Origin: Xylocopa sonorina
Taxonomy: Eukaryota; Arthropoda; Insecta; Hymenoptera; Apidae
DNA: 64,000 nucleotides
Direction: 5' to 3'
Assembly (NCBI RefSeq): GCF_050948175.1
Contig: NC_135195.1
Location: 9,762,001-9,826,000 of the forward strand
Shown here: positions 48,343 to 60,700 of the stretch, in pieces
Numbering within the stretch: the stretch's first letter is position 1
Layout: the number at the start of each line of letters is the position of its first letter
Notes under the pieces: model-generated
Databases searched by the model: none
What the model saw: only the letters and a program-made list of their open reading frames with translations
Told to the model about the DNA's origin: nothing
Position numbers and translations under genes: made by a program

Positions 48343-49702
48343 AAAAGAATGGGCACCTTCGATGTCTGATCGTCTATTTCTAACGTGTCGTTGATTTGTT
48401 GCGACAATGCAGAGACGAGCTCGCACACGTCGCTTTCGAGTAATCGAAAATTCGTTACGCGATTCTTAGGTAGAATACGCACGTGCAAATTGTTTGATTA
48501 GCGAGATCGAGGATTTTCTTAATTTCGTTTCATCCCAAACACGATTCTTCGGTAATTGGAGAGAGAAGATAGCATCGGATCTTTCAAACCCGATCTGTCT
48601 CGTTCCTATTCCGTAAAATTTCACCCTCTAGCTACTCTACATCGATGATTCGTATCGTTTCTTGTTAATTCGAGCGAGCAACGATAACGATCGTGCATGC
48701 AATTAGCCGATGTAAGTGCGCGTTCGCGACGTGGAGAATGCAATTTCCGGGTACACGCGTCCACTCGAACTCGTTCTTTCTCGCGATATTTGATTTCACT
48801 GGAAAATAAATTAATCAGCGGCGCGAGAACGCTGGCTGGGCAAATAAGCGGGTTTAGATTCGGAGATCGGGCTCGGGTGTTACGGGAATTCCATTTAGGA
48901 GGGCACAATGGCTTAAGTAATTGGCCTTTTCATCGTCGAAAATCACATCAACGTATCGCGTTACTGGTGAAACACGCCCGGCCGGTCCGTTTATACGCAG
49001 AGTCCGCTTTCACACCCGTATGCGACACAGGTGAACTCCGATAGCCTCTGACAAGCTTACATACCATCATAATCGATCCTAGAATTAGATTCCCCTCGTG
49101 TAATACCACGTACAACCCGATTGGTTGTCTATCGGGTTGGTCATCCCCATCCTTTTTCCATCCCTCGCACCGTTCCCTTCTACCGTCCCTTTAGAGCAAG
49201 ACAGCGAAACGCTTCCGGTTTTTCGTTACTCTGGTCACAAGACTGTAATGCGAGAAATCAGTGTTCGCGCACGAGACGATCGACGTCTCGCGATCGTCGA
49301 GGCTGAAGTCGAAATTGCGAAAGAACGAAACGTCTGCACGCGAAGGGCTCTGTTTGCGGTCGGAGAAGTCGGCTCCCATTGTTCGCCAGGAAAATATCGG
49401 GTCCCTGGGCTCCCGGGCGACTGATCGATCCGATGCTCCCGGAAAGGAAAACGCTCGTTTCCGTGGAAATCGAATGGCCGTCTAATTGTTGTCGGATAAG
49501 TGTGAAAACCGTGCCCGACGATGGCCCCGGTGATTCGCGCCGCCGTCGATTTAAAATTCACGCGGCGATAATACGGTCGCTGTTCGATGATTAACGAGGG
49601 ATGTTAACGACGCTCGGTGGACGTAATTTCACTTATCGCCCGGCACTGTCGGCTGTTTCTTCGTCCCGCGAAATGTATGGCCCAGGAAACTCGGCGATAT
49701 CG

Positions 49703-49715
49703 ATTTGCATATAAA
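49703..49715 (+). promoter_or_regulatory. overlapping POU octamer and TATA-like box
   Basis: ATTTGCAT is the exact octamer bound by POU-domain factors and overlaps TATAAA. It is followed by GTAAGT. It could be a chance match; no start site is evident. Confidence 0.2.
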
Positions 49716-51829
49716 GTAAGTTGGCCGCTACTTAGAAGTCGTATGACAAATTGCTCGTGTGGAGCTATTTTACGTGGCAAATGGATACGTTCTTTATAGC
49801 GTCGCGCGGAATGATTGTTTTCATGCGTCTCCGCGGTGAGGGAAGAAAACGTTACGCCTCTCTGGAGGCGATTCCATCTTTGATATTGCGATATTCATCT
49901 CGTCATTATTCATTTCGTAATCTGTCGCTCTTTTCTGTTAAGAGGTACTTAGAGTACAAGGTACTCGTTTCTCGCGATAATAATTTATTTGACAAATATC
50001 GATCTTCGTTTAAATTTCTTTTATTGGAAGGATCGTTCGATCACGAAGAGGTTTTACGCCGCCATTGAAGTAGAAGGTGTGAAATCTACGGTGAAATTAA
50101 GGTCCATTACACCGTGAATCCTGGGGTCGCTCTACGGGGTTCTTGAACCCCCAGGATATTTTCGCAAAAAGAATTTCGACCTAAGAATTCCTTTATCTTT
50201 CGCTCTTTCTTCATTTGTGAGATACGGTCCAGTGCACTTTCATACGGCCGTAAAAGGGAATTCATGCTAATTAAATTGGACGGCTTCTTTATCTAAGGGA
50301 GAACAGAAGAAACCGGGGCGCGGGCTATTCTTGCATTCAACAAAAGTGTGTGTTTTTTTTCTCTTTTTGTAAGTTAAATTAGCAGCTCCTCCACCTCCTC
50401 TAAGTTACTGGACATTTCGGTTTACTTTTCAATGATTTTTTCAATCCTCATCTTTTTTAATGATCGTCGCCATATTCTGGAAAATTTAAATTCATCGAGT
50501 CACGTGCAAAGCCGCTTGCAGCAATCATTGCTTCTCAGCGTTCAAATGGTAAATAATGATAATTTTTTCCGTTACAGGCGAATAAATCTCTCGCAGTGGG
50601 TTAAGAGGCGCATAATTGAATATCGTTTCTCGATTAAAACCGACTTTGCATTACATTTCCTCGGGTTTCCTTATTCTCCCTCGTGCTCTCGAGGACGTCA
50701 GGTTGTAACAATATTCAGCTCGTTCCACGGCACGGTCGATATTTTTAAAGCGAGACCCAATTTAACGCGATCAAAGGAGGAATCGTGGGTTCACGAGGTC
50801 AACGCGTAATGCTCCTTTAAGTGGGACGCGGCGCTTCGACCCTGCTGAATCCGAAATGTTCCTCGTAACGACCGCGCCACGGCGGGTGTTAGAAATCTGG
50901 TCTCGAGCGAACCGAGGGGGCGAAGTATCAAGGGCGTGAAACAAAAGAAAGTGAAAACTGGAAGGCCCTGTTTGTTTTTTCCGCACGAAGTGCACCAAGT
51001 GCATCTTATCTTTCGACGGAGGGTCGAACAAATTAAATTAGAGGGCAGCCTTAGCTCGGACAGGGGTGCAATTCAGTCACGTGCGAGAGACGCGATCCCC
51101 TCCTTTTTATACACACTCGAATACTCGCGTCGTTCTTTGGCTACCCGACGCGAACCTTCTTGCACAGATTTCTCGTAATCTCTTAGTAAGCGTTCGAGCG
51201 AACGATAGGCTTTAATCTCGCTGTATACACCTATACGTTTTATTGCCCACGTAAGTATTCCTTCCTTTTTTACCGTTACTCCCAAGACGTCCGTAACGGC
51301 TTAAATACACGCGATACCAGATTTAATTAAGAGGAGACATTATATACTTTTCCTTAACCTTTCGCTCTGGTATACGAGCGGGATCGTTTTTAAACGACTC
51401 TCAGAAGCGAAGTCCCTCCGTGGTTACTTCGCGGATATTAAACGCCTTGCTGTATTGCACCAGCGACGTTATAAACGGCAATATCCAGCCTCTTACGAGC
51501 GTATAATGGCCGCTATAAAATAACAGAAGTGTGGACATTCACACGATGTCTATTATAACGTGTTGGAATTTGATACGATGACAAGAGAAGATTGGACTTT
51601 ACATTTTTGCCCTACTTAATGAACAATACGCACCAATTATTTAACGCGCAAACTAAACCAAGAGGTTTGACGGGAAACGAACCAAAGAAAAAAAATGCGA
51701 GAGCGCGAACTTTGCCACCGCGTACATCAGAAACTCCCTTGGAGAATGGAAGGAATTGAATTACCAGTTGGCTCGGGTCAGTTACGTTCGAAGGGGGTGG
51801 CATCTCGTTCGGTGGAACCGAAGGGTGAG

Positions 51830-52337
51830 TGACGAGGCGAGCTCGGAGGCAGCGCCGCGGAAGCTATCGCCGGCCTACCCGCGGTTCCATCGCCCATCAC
51901 CGCCGCCTGACAATCCCCGAGTCTCCTCCTGACGGTGACGTCACTTGGCGCATAGCCAGCTCGGAACGCTCAATGAAACAGTCGGGGAAGCCAAGGCGAC
52001 ATGGTTGACGTAGCTTTACGCCGGCGTTATGCTGCGTGCACACATTCGAACGGTGGACTTGTGTGGCAACGACCTTGACGGAGGATTTCCTGGATTTGCA
52101 ACCGCTCGCAACCCTCACGCGACTCGTGATATTCGCGGCGCGCCGCGCGTCCGCGAACCGCGAACGAAACGGGACGAGTTCTCGCCGTAATCTGGTCGGA
52201 TTTCCGAGGGAATCGTTCGTGTGCCATGCATCATCGATAATTCGGAACGTCGACGTTCACCGCTGGGATGACTAAACGGGTACGTTGAACGAACGAAGGT
52301 AAAGAAACGGGAGCACAAACGTTGGTTAAGTAGAAGG
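51830..52337 (+). promoter_or_regulatory. CpG-rich promoter-like block with palindromic CRE, possible internal unc-13 promoter
   Basis: The block is sharply richer in CpG than its flanks (GCGGCGCGCCGCGCG at 52,135). It contains the full CRE palindrome TGACGTCA at 51,936-51,943 and ends at AGAAGGATG|GTAAGT, a perfect donor at 52,340/52,341. This is the look of a promoter with a first exon. In the unc-13 sense direction it would suit a transcript that lacks the C2A exons. Many insect and vertebrate unc-13 genes have alternative N termini, so this is plausible but unproven. Confidence 0.4.
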
Positions 52338-52697
52338 ATGGTAAGTATTTGTCTTCGCGACTGTTATGTACGCGATTACGCGTATCGTGGTTCTCATTTG
52401 CGAGAGACGAGGACCGAGTTATTAGCTGGAGTACGTTTTGTCAGCGACAATGGTCCCCGTGATTGTCTGGTTCTTGCCGTTTCATCGTCGTTGAAACGTG
52501 GCGGGCACGCACCCCCGCGTTGTTGCGATCCCACTGGCGCTCGGTCTGTGAAAACGTTACGGTCGTGGTCACGGAAAGAGGATTTGATGAATCACGGGCA
52601 AACTCGTTCTTTCATGTTTCTGGACGATCGATCGTCGAGCCCAGCGTACCAGCACCAGACGACGTTGACAGAGAAGGGGGAGGACAAGGGTAGATAA
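52338..52697 (+). CDS. 119-codon ORF next to the internal promoter-like block, unproven
   Basis: I do not recognise the product. ATG at 52,338 to TAA at 52,695-52,697 gives 119 residues, with a C-terminal part that reads like protein (MNHGQTRSFMFLDDRSSSPA). The start codon is directly followed by a perfect splice donor (GTAAGT), which argues that the ATG ends an exon and that the frame is intronic. A second frame (52,463-52,693) is also open. Confidence 0.2.
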   Translation: MVSICLRDCYVRDYAYRGSHLRETRTELLAGVRFVSDNGPRDCLVLAVSSSLKRGGHAPPRCCDPTGARSVKTLRSWSRKEDLMNHGQTRSFMFLDDRSSSPAYQHQTTLTEKGEDKGR

Positions 52698-53010
52698 GAG
52701 AGGAGCGAGACGGAGATAGGGCGACGAGTAAAAGGGAAAAAGCTGAAACGAGAGTAGGTACGATGGGGATAAGAAGGGAGGCCAGATAGATAGAGGGATG
52801 TTGCGTGAAGGAGATACGAGGGGAGTTGGCCAGACGGAGTGAACGAGAAATAGTCAACGAGGGGGAGAAAGTAGGGGTTGTTTCGGATGTGGGGGCACGT
52901 AGACGACGGTGTAGACTCCTAGAGAGAGAGAGCTGCGACGGAGACATACGTACGGGGGACGAGGGTGGGACAGGGCAAACACGAAGAATGAAAGAAAGGG
53001 TGGAAGAGGA
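52660..53010 (+). repeat. polypurine-rich tract
   Basis: About 350 bp are dominated by G and A on the plus strand (GAGAAGGGGGAGGACAAGGG and similar), with few pyrimidines. The long minus-strand frame over it (52,612-53,091) is a composition artefact rich in Ser, Leu and Pro. Confidence 0.7.
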
Positions 53011-53427
53011 TGACAAGTAAAAGCTGAGGAATGAACCGAGCTCGCTCGGCTGGGAGCCGAGGGCAGGTTGCTTTTCCTGTTGCGAGGACAATCTGGGTCA
53101 AGCCTGGCTTAAAATATTCATAAAGCTGCACGCGAGATCCACGTACGAATCGGTTCGATTCACATTAGAAATGCGCTGACTGGGGTACGTCAAGTAACTC
53201 TAGAGGGATGACGATGAGACATCGCTGGTGATTCGTCCCGCCGCCTGTATTAGTGATCCGCGGTAAACCAGTGTACGTGCACGCCCACTCGTATCTGACA
53301 GAGACTCGACAAAGCTCTTACCAACACTCCTACCCCGTCGCCCTGTCCCACACGGTGACGGGCTGCCATTTCTGGCTGCTTCGGGGCTGGCTGCATACGT
53401 GTCGCCGCGGAAGGACAAAATTCTTGA

Positions 53428-53661
53428 TTCCACCGAGCCGAAGAAAGCTTTGTACCCATCGCCTCCACTGGCGGCAGGTTTCACCGTGATACGTGTCACG
53501 TCACGAAAACGAAAGTTGAACCGCGGACGGACGGTATGCACTCGAAAGGAATTCCGGTCGCGCCGCTCGAACATCCCCCTCGTTCGACGTCAACGGTGAA
53601 TACTTTGCCGAATGGCTGGAATAATATCTTCATCCCCGTGGAAGACGAGCCGGCACGCTGA
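53428..53661 (+). other. coding-like open stretch in a GC-rich block, unidentified
   Basis: A frame open for 77 codons to TGA at 53,659-53,661 reads like protein (SFVPIASTGG, KGIPVAPLEHPPRSTS, NTLPNGWNNIFIPVEDEPAR). Its only ATG is at 53,536. Other plus frames (53,253-53,489 and 53,267-53,599) and two minus frames are open over the same DNA, and no acceptor with a pyrimidine tract precedes it. It might be an isoform-specific unc-13 exon or chance. Confidence 0.2.
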
Positions 53662-56066
53662 ATATTTCCGATAGTCCACAGTTCACGCCGCATAGTGTAC
53701 ACGGGTTCGTCGAAAATCGAAGCCAGGCTGAACGTGTTCCTGAATTATATCGAATTCGAGCTCAAACGATTTCTTGATCGACGTATTAATTTTAACCTGG
53801 ACGGTGGTGAACGTCTTGGCAACGTCTACGTTACGTCCATATTTGATGCGAACGTCTTACTTTCTGAGCGCACCGTCGTCTGAACGTATTAACCGCTGAA
53901 CCGCTTCCATATTCAACCCATGACAGGTAATATGACTCGGCGCATTGCTTGGTATAGAGGTTATACAATATTTTTGCGCGTAGTCTTACGGGTAACGAGA
54001 GGGTCGTAAAAAAGAAAGTGCGGGTCGACGAGGCTGGGAACTATTATGCGCATAATCTAGAAACTTGACTTTTTTCATTATTTTATATATTGTGGCGGAA
54101 GAAGAATAACGTTGGATCCGGACTGTGTCACTTGCTGAAAGAGCATCCTCGAAAGACGTTTTAACGTTCGTTGAAGATTCCAAGATTCAGAAACAACTGT
54201 TGCGAACAGCCGCGTCGACGAAGCGAAACGGCGACACATCACGACATGTTCAACAGCGAAGCGAACGTTCGAGGGAACCGATAAGAACGATCGATCCTCC
54301 TCCGATTCGAGTTTTTCGTCGAAGTAGATTACTTTACGGAATTTGCATTTTCATTAACGACTTAAGTCCCGCTGAAGAGTGCTCCGTCAACAATGTCTGC
54401 TCTTTCTTTTCGCCCGGCCGGATCGTGGGGCCCCGTCGTTAATCAGGGATATTCCAGACTTCCCTTAATGCGTCCCCTCGTGCCGGATGGAGCCAGAACT
54501 AAATTCAAGGATAGATCGCGGCACGGTAAAAAGAAAAATTACCCAGATATATAAGACAAAGAGGAGCAACGCCGCGGGTCAAGCTATTTCCGAGCCTGAT
54601 GGAAAAAGGATCCAGGATCATCTTCGTGATCCATGGAAGATCTCAGACTGATGGATGATTCCTTGCTAACCAACCAGTGAAAGCGGAGTAAAAAGAAAGT
54701 TACTCGATCGATCGACCCACCCTCCGTCCCTCTTTTTCCTCGTTTATGCCTCCCTGCCGCTTCGTTCTCTACTCGAAGGAGGGAAGAGGAAGTGGAAGCG
54801 GATGCCCATTGAATTGTTTCTTTAATCCACGAGAAATCACGTCTGGCTGACACATGGTCGAGGGGATCCTCGTTCGCCGCTCGTTACGAGGGTTCCGGCT
54901 AAACTGGCTCGTCAGAAGGTCGGACCTACCCGGTCCGGATTTTCATTTGTAGCCGAGCGAACCAGAGGGGCCGGAATTACCTGTTTGCTCGTTGCTGGTC
55001 GGACGGGGTGACGTCCCTTCGATATGCGAATTGTTGACTCGAGAAATCGTGGAACGACGGCCCCGCGCTTTCGTCCGCTCGTTTTGTCACGGACGTTCGT
55101 CGCGCCACTGTGGGGCGCGTTCAGCCGCAGGCGGGAATTTGATTGGGCAATCGCGGTTTATCTACACCCATCTAGCTTTCCAGGTATCAGTTTCGCGGTA
55201 TCGTTGCGTGGCAGGTGTTTAATCAATTAGACACCGGGTATTTTTGATACCAACCGACGGGGAGGAGTTCGTAACTATCGAGAGGCTAAATTTAGAGTGT
55301 TGCTCGATGAGCTTAACTGAACTACCTCGCGTCTTATTAACATTCCGAGGTTTTTGTCTTTCAATGTTCAAAATGACATTTTCAATCTACAAGTTCAGTA
55401 GAATCTTGGAAACATTTGATGGAAAATTGTATTTGATCTCTTGAGAAAGGGTCACAGTGGATCCCTCAGATGTGGTATAGGAAAGGGAACAGATCCGATG
55501 TATAGATCGTCGATAGTTCCAGTGTTAAACGTACAGACTGGATTAGAGCTGAGGAGGAAGTCGTGGTTGTGCAATTGTGCAGTTTTAATTCGTCATTCAA
55601 TTAAGCGGACGCGTTATCGTTCGTCCCCGAATGATTTGCATTTCGCGTCAGGCCGGGCGAAATAATGCCAGCACGCGAGGCGAACCTCCATTGCACATGT
55701 CAGACAGATCGTCGGTCTTGTCGCCCGTAACAAATGTGCCTGTAAGTAGATGCAGGCCTGCAAACGTCAGAACGTAGGAGCGCGTGTCTTCGGATTCGCG
55801 TGATGAATATACACGTATTCCGCTCAAATAGGCAACCGGTATCCACGCTATATCTACCGCAACGCAATTTCTATCTGACTTGCGTGGATTCCGGCAAAAT
55901 TGTTCGGTAAATCAAATTTTATTTTAAGCTCCCGCCTTCTATTTCGTGTAACTGTATCCTTGGTGGTCGCAACACTCTGTACAGTCCAGCAATTAACTTT
56001 TCACGTAACTTGAGAACAGCTACTCCTTCCGTTTGCCAATTTTCGGTGATCGGATAGCAAAGCTTC

Positions 56067-56089
56067 AAAAAAAAAAAAAAAAAAAAAAA
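56067..56089. repeat. poly(A) run, 23 A
   Basis: An uninterrupted A run followed by G and six more A. No retroposed gene or SINE body is recognised in front of it. Confidence 0.9.
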
Positions 56090-56600
56090 GAAAAAAGCGA
56101 GCGCTCTCTCGTTAAACTTTTAGAAACAACAAGTAAGCTAAATCTCACTTTCATTCCTCCGTTTCATTCTTCCCTCTGTTCTTGTTTCGCAGCTCCCTGC
56201 TCGTAACGCGTAAAAATATTGCATTACAGTAACCAGTAAAGAAGGGAAGTGCTCGCTAAGCCTCGGAGCTTATCTCGGACTGCACTTTCTTACGACGGAT
56301 CCCGCTAACAGCACCGAATTTAAATATCACCCGTAGGCGTCCGCGGACAATCTTCCCTTCCTCGCCAGTAATTTCCTCCGAGGCACGAGATCCTCCAATC
56401 AAAAAGTGTCAAGGAACATCCGACCGTTCGGGGCGGATACACGCGCTGAAGGAAGGAACGTCAGAGACACGGGAGACGTACAAAGGGGGTCGCGCGGAAG
56501 GTTCATTATAGCGTTTCTTAATTCCCAAAGCAAACCGAGGGATGCAGCGAGTTCGTTTACCGTGGAAGGGGTAGGCCGTCATTAATATACTTCACCGGGT

Positions 56601-56667
56601 GTCTCCGCGAGTCTCAACGGAGACGGAAATCGTCGCATTCGTCGGCCTTGCGCGGATGAATCCGCGC
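56601..56667. repeat. two adjacent perfect inverted repeats
   Basis: GTCTCCG...CGGAGAC (arms 56,601-56,607 and 56,618-56,624) lies 25 bp before GCGCGGAT-GA-ATCCGCGC (56,650-56,667). Confidence 0.7.
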
Positions 56668-56890
56668 GGGGGTGTTCGTAATCATTTCTAGGCTGGTTGA
56701 GTGTCATTGTGCCGCGTCGGTCGCTTAATTGCAGGGGCGTCTTGTCCCATTCGCGAGTATCCACCACCGTCACCCTCCGTTGTGGCTGTAATTCTCTTTT
56801 TGTCCCGGCCCGGTTCAGTCGCGAATCTTTATACCAACACGGGCCACCACTACCGTCACGGTCACACGGTAACCAGCGCTAGTGGCTGGC

Positions 56891-56908
56891 AAAAAAAAAA
56901 AAAAAAAA
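56891..56908. repeat. poly(A) run, 18 A
   Basis: The A run is followed by an A/G-rich tail to about 56,945. Confidence 0.9.
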
Positions 56909-57635
56909 GGAAAGAAAAAAAGAGGAGAAAGGAGATGCAACTGCAACGAGAAGTGGAAGGAACGAGGTAGACGAGAAACGACATTAAGAACCGTGTCGCC
57001 CGCATCTGTGTGCATCGCTTGTCTCGTGTATCAAGGTGTAACTCGTTTAGAGTCGGAAGTGTTTACGATTTACGGCGCATTGATTTTCTATTCATCTCGA
57101 GAGCTTGTTAAGGGGATCCAGACTGATATTTCGGTGCGATCTTTTTCTGGCTGCGACACATTGTGAGATATCGATCTCGATGATTGTAAAAAGTTGGAAA
57201 TTACGATGCAAGGATTGTGCACAGTGTGGGAGGTGTCCTTTAGTTAGATTGAAATTTAATGGAACATGGAGCATATTTGAAAATAGCTACTATACAAACG
57301 AGAGGATGCACGTCGACGGAATGTTTGATAAATTTGTGCAGATGCGAATTCTCTTCAAAATTCTCTGCAAACAAATGAATTCGATCCAATTGGCGTTTAA
57401 TGCAATTCTAATATATGGATTAGTTACCAGTTCGACGACATAACGTTGACTATTCGGATCGTCACCTCGCGATTATTTCAAACAATCGTGTCATCCGACG
57501 ATACATGAAATCGGATGTTCTCATTACTGAACAGACACGAATACCCGCGCAACTCAAACAAATCGTTTGCAATCTGTTTGTAGCTTTTCCACGTAACACT
57601 TGTGTCACGCTATCGCTCGTGATATCTCATCGATG

Positions 57636-57798
57636 TTTTTTTTAACAATCGTCTGTGCTTCGAGTGTAGACCGCCCACGCAGTTTCGTCAGTTTCCTTTT
57701 TTTAACGATCCTTCTAACGTTTCAAACGCAAACGACCCACGCGATTTCGTCAGATCTTTCGACCACTGTTCGTAAATCGTTCGCGTGATTTCGTCAGT
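57636..57798. repeat. degenerate 62-bp tandem repeat
   Basis: A T run plus AACRATC is followed by CCACGC(AG/GA)TTTCGTCAG at 57,675 and 57,737 (period 62). A third partial copy, CGCGTGATTTCGTCAG, lies at 57,782. Confidence 0.6.
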
Positions 57799-60700
57799 AA
57801 TTTTTCGAAAAACTTTTCCGATCGTTCATCCGCTTGTCTTCGAATCGACGAAGCTCCGTCGATGACGATCGACGCGGAATCGACGAGAACGTGGAAGGGC
57901 GATTTTACCAGGCGGCGCGTTCGGACGAGGACAGAAAGGGCGGAGGAAACGGAAACGACGGCCGATAAATTGGAGAAAACTTGTTTCCTGCGCGGCGACG
58001 GCTCGTTGAGGAATCATATTTTCCCCCGGCGCGGCTGATGAAAGTACATATTCGTTTGGTGAGCGAACAGGATCGATCGGCCCGTTTACTTTTCCACTTT
58101 ATGCAGCCGTAGGCGGGCAGGTACGTCTCCCTCGTGGCTCGCGCCCCATTCAGCCTCTCTCGTCCCTTCTCACATGGCCGTCGCGATAATTGGGCTCGGT
58201 TGCCCGGAAACAGATTGATACCGGAAGGGAACGAGGCGGCAGGGGTCGGTAGCGGTGGCGCGGGCGTGCGTCACACCGGTCCCCGTGACTTCTAACCCAA
58301 TTTGCGTCTCCCTGATAGCACCATAATCGTATAGAATTAGCTGGAACGGATCTTCGCCGCGATACCGGCAACTACACTTTTACCAGGGCCACCGTGGGAA
58401 TGTCGCTCGTCCGGATCCTCGCTCTTTCCGCTCGGAAATATAGTTACACTGTTTTTATAACAGCCGGTAAGGGAACAGCTGGGTGGTTATATTTAAGCCA
58501 CTTCATACGATACAGGTAAACGTGGATCTTTGAAGTCTAATGGTTTTAATTGATTGCCAGTTATAGCTGGATCGCGAATTTTTGAAAGCTTGCAAATTCC
58601 TTGCGAAGATGTATTGGAAGGAAATGAATCGAGTGTTTTGAACTCGTTTCCGGTGAACAGCTTCCTAAAACACTCGTATAATGAATTGTTATTTCTGTAA
58701 CTGAAGTTTCCGATGTCGTCAGAGACAAGAAGATATTTTGATTAGCGCCCCTTCTCCTTACGTTTGACGTCTACCCGTCCCGTTCGCCTGTCTCCTCCGT
58801 CTTGAGGATTCTGTTGCTTTTCATTTTCGACGTTCGAGCAACGTTTTCATCCTCTCGTCTTTCTCATGTCCAATTTAGAAAATTAAATTCTACGTCAGTT
58901 GAGATGCAAGAAAAATCAATACCCGCCGCTTCTACGTTTTCGCTTTATACGTCGCCCAAACATGACTTACCGCCGTTTCGACGGTCAATAGATTTTAATA
59001 GAAGGCTTCGAGCGATCGTTCGAGACCGTAATTGTATGTTCCCTCCGTTGGTTTTCGTGTAACGCGAAAAAAAGTCGAGGGTAAGATGGGGATGCACCTG
59101 GCAATTGAAGATAATTCCCCGAGCGATAACGACGACTTCGAATTGCTCTCTCTCGCTCTTTTTTTCCCGAAGATCACGCGAAAATTCGTTGCACTCGTTA
59201 CTACGTTCTCTCGTGTAATCGTCGTTCTTCGTGTTACGTTCTTTTCTAATTTTACGTGGCGTTTTATTCTCCAACGGGAGCGGAGGGAGAAAATCAATTG
59301 GCATTTCTAAAAACGGAAACGGAGTCGGCGGAGGAATGCGTCGAAGTCTCGGACGACGTCTCGATACGTACAGCCGGGTGCTAAAATTAAAAACACTAAA
59401 CAATGTGACCTCGTGTTTTCGAGCTGCGTGAATAATGCTCGTTTATGGCTGATGAAATTACGTTGATGCGCTATCTGGCACTTAGTCTGGTATGTTCAGC
59501 CTCGTACCGCGGATTATTAAAATTCTTTATTACACAGCGGATGAATAACGGTCACATTTGCGTGACCGTGTGAGTAATGTATTCGTGGGAATAAATTTTC
59601 GATAACAACGTTGCGGTAAATCCAGCGAAATGTCACTTTTCTGCTGTACGTCGTAATCCATAGTTTTTTGCTCGATTCTAAGAGTATCGAGAAGAAATCC
59701 TGCTATAGTCCTATTAGTGGAATTCGCAGCGATACATTAATTAAAAGCGTTTTAAGAACGCGGCACAATAAACCTCGGAGGAGGAGAATAAGAATTGCAA
59801 ACGCTTTACGTCACGGTATCTAAATTTGCATTTGCAAATTTATAACCCGCTGGCTTTATCGTATTAATGTCATCTAATATCGCTATAATAAGAATGCATC
59901 GTATATGGTTCACTAGGCTTTTTCATTAGGCTTCGCAGTTTCGATATTATCCCTGTAATGTAAAATTACAGTAGGGTTAATGAAAAACGGGTCGTACGTC
60001 GCAAACATCGGGGTAGAATTAATTAAGTAGCGCAATAACTGAACCAAGATCCTAGCTACGTCGCTGTACACTGGCATTAATAATGATCGGAGGATCTAAA
60101 CCTTCCCTAAATCTCGGAATTTGTAGTCAGCTGTCGAAGCTCTAACCGCACCCCCGCCGGTACAGTTTAGTTTCATTAATGAAATAACACCGTTGCCTTC
60201 CATGGAACGATGTTGATAACTTTATTGACAAGTTTATTCGCGGGTCAGCGAGCAAACGTTGCTTTCCACGTTTTGTTTTCATCCTCATCGTTTTTCGCTT
60301 TTTCGATAAATATATTTCAAATCTGCGCATCGGTTTTTTTTTTAAACCAGCCGCGAACGTTGACGAAATTCTGTTTCCAATTATATTAAAAAAAAAACCG
60401 AACATTTTGCTCGTTCTTTTTACACATTTTCCTTTGTAAGAGAATTCTATGTCCGCGTGTTATTGGAATCTCTTGAAATATCCGAAAGTAGAATTCTTGA
60501 GGTTTCCACAACTTTGATCGGAAAACATGATCATATTTCTTCGCTCCAATTTCCATGCACCGTTGCCCGCGTTTTACCAGCGTTCTCGCTTTCTGCTTTT
60601 ATTATTTAAGTCAAATTTCTCTGGATAAACAGCTCCGTTCCGCTAAGAACACATCCGACGAATTCTTTCCTCGCGTCGTCCTGGAATCAGTTCCTCCGAA

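Noticed and set aside
50570..50640. TTACAG followed by RINLSQWVKRR as a possible next unc-13 exon
   Set aside because: The frame needed after exon 4 meets a stop within eight codons and the peptide does not match Unc-13.
52612..53091. 159-codon minus-strand frame
   Set aside because: It is the translation of the polypyrimidine strand of the purine tract (Ser/Leu/Pro rich) and overlaps other open frames.
56067..56945. Two poly(A) runs as evidence of retroposed copies
   Set aside because: No SINE body, processed gene or target-site duplication was seen upstream of either run.
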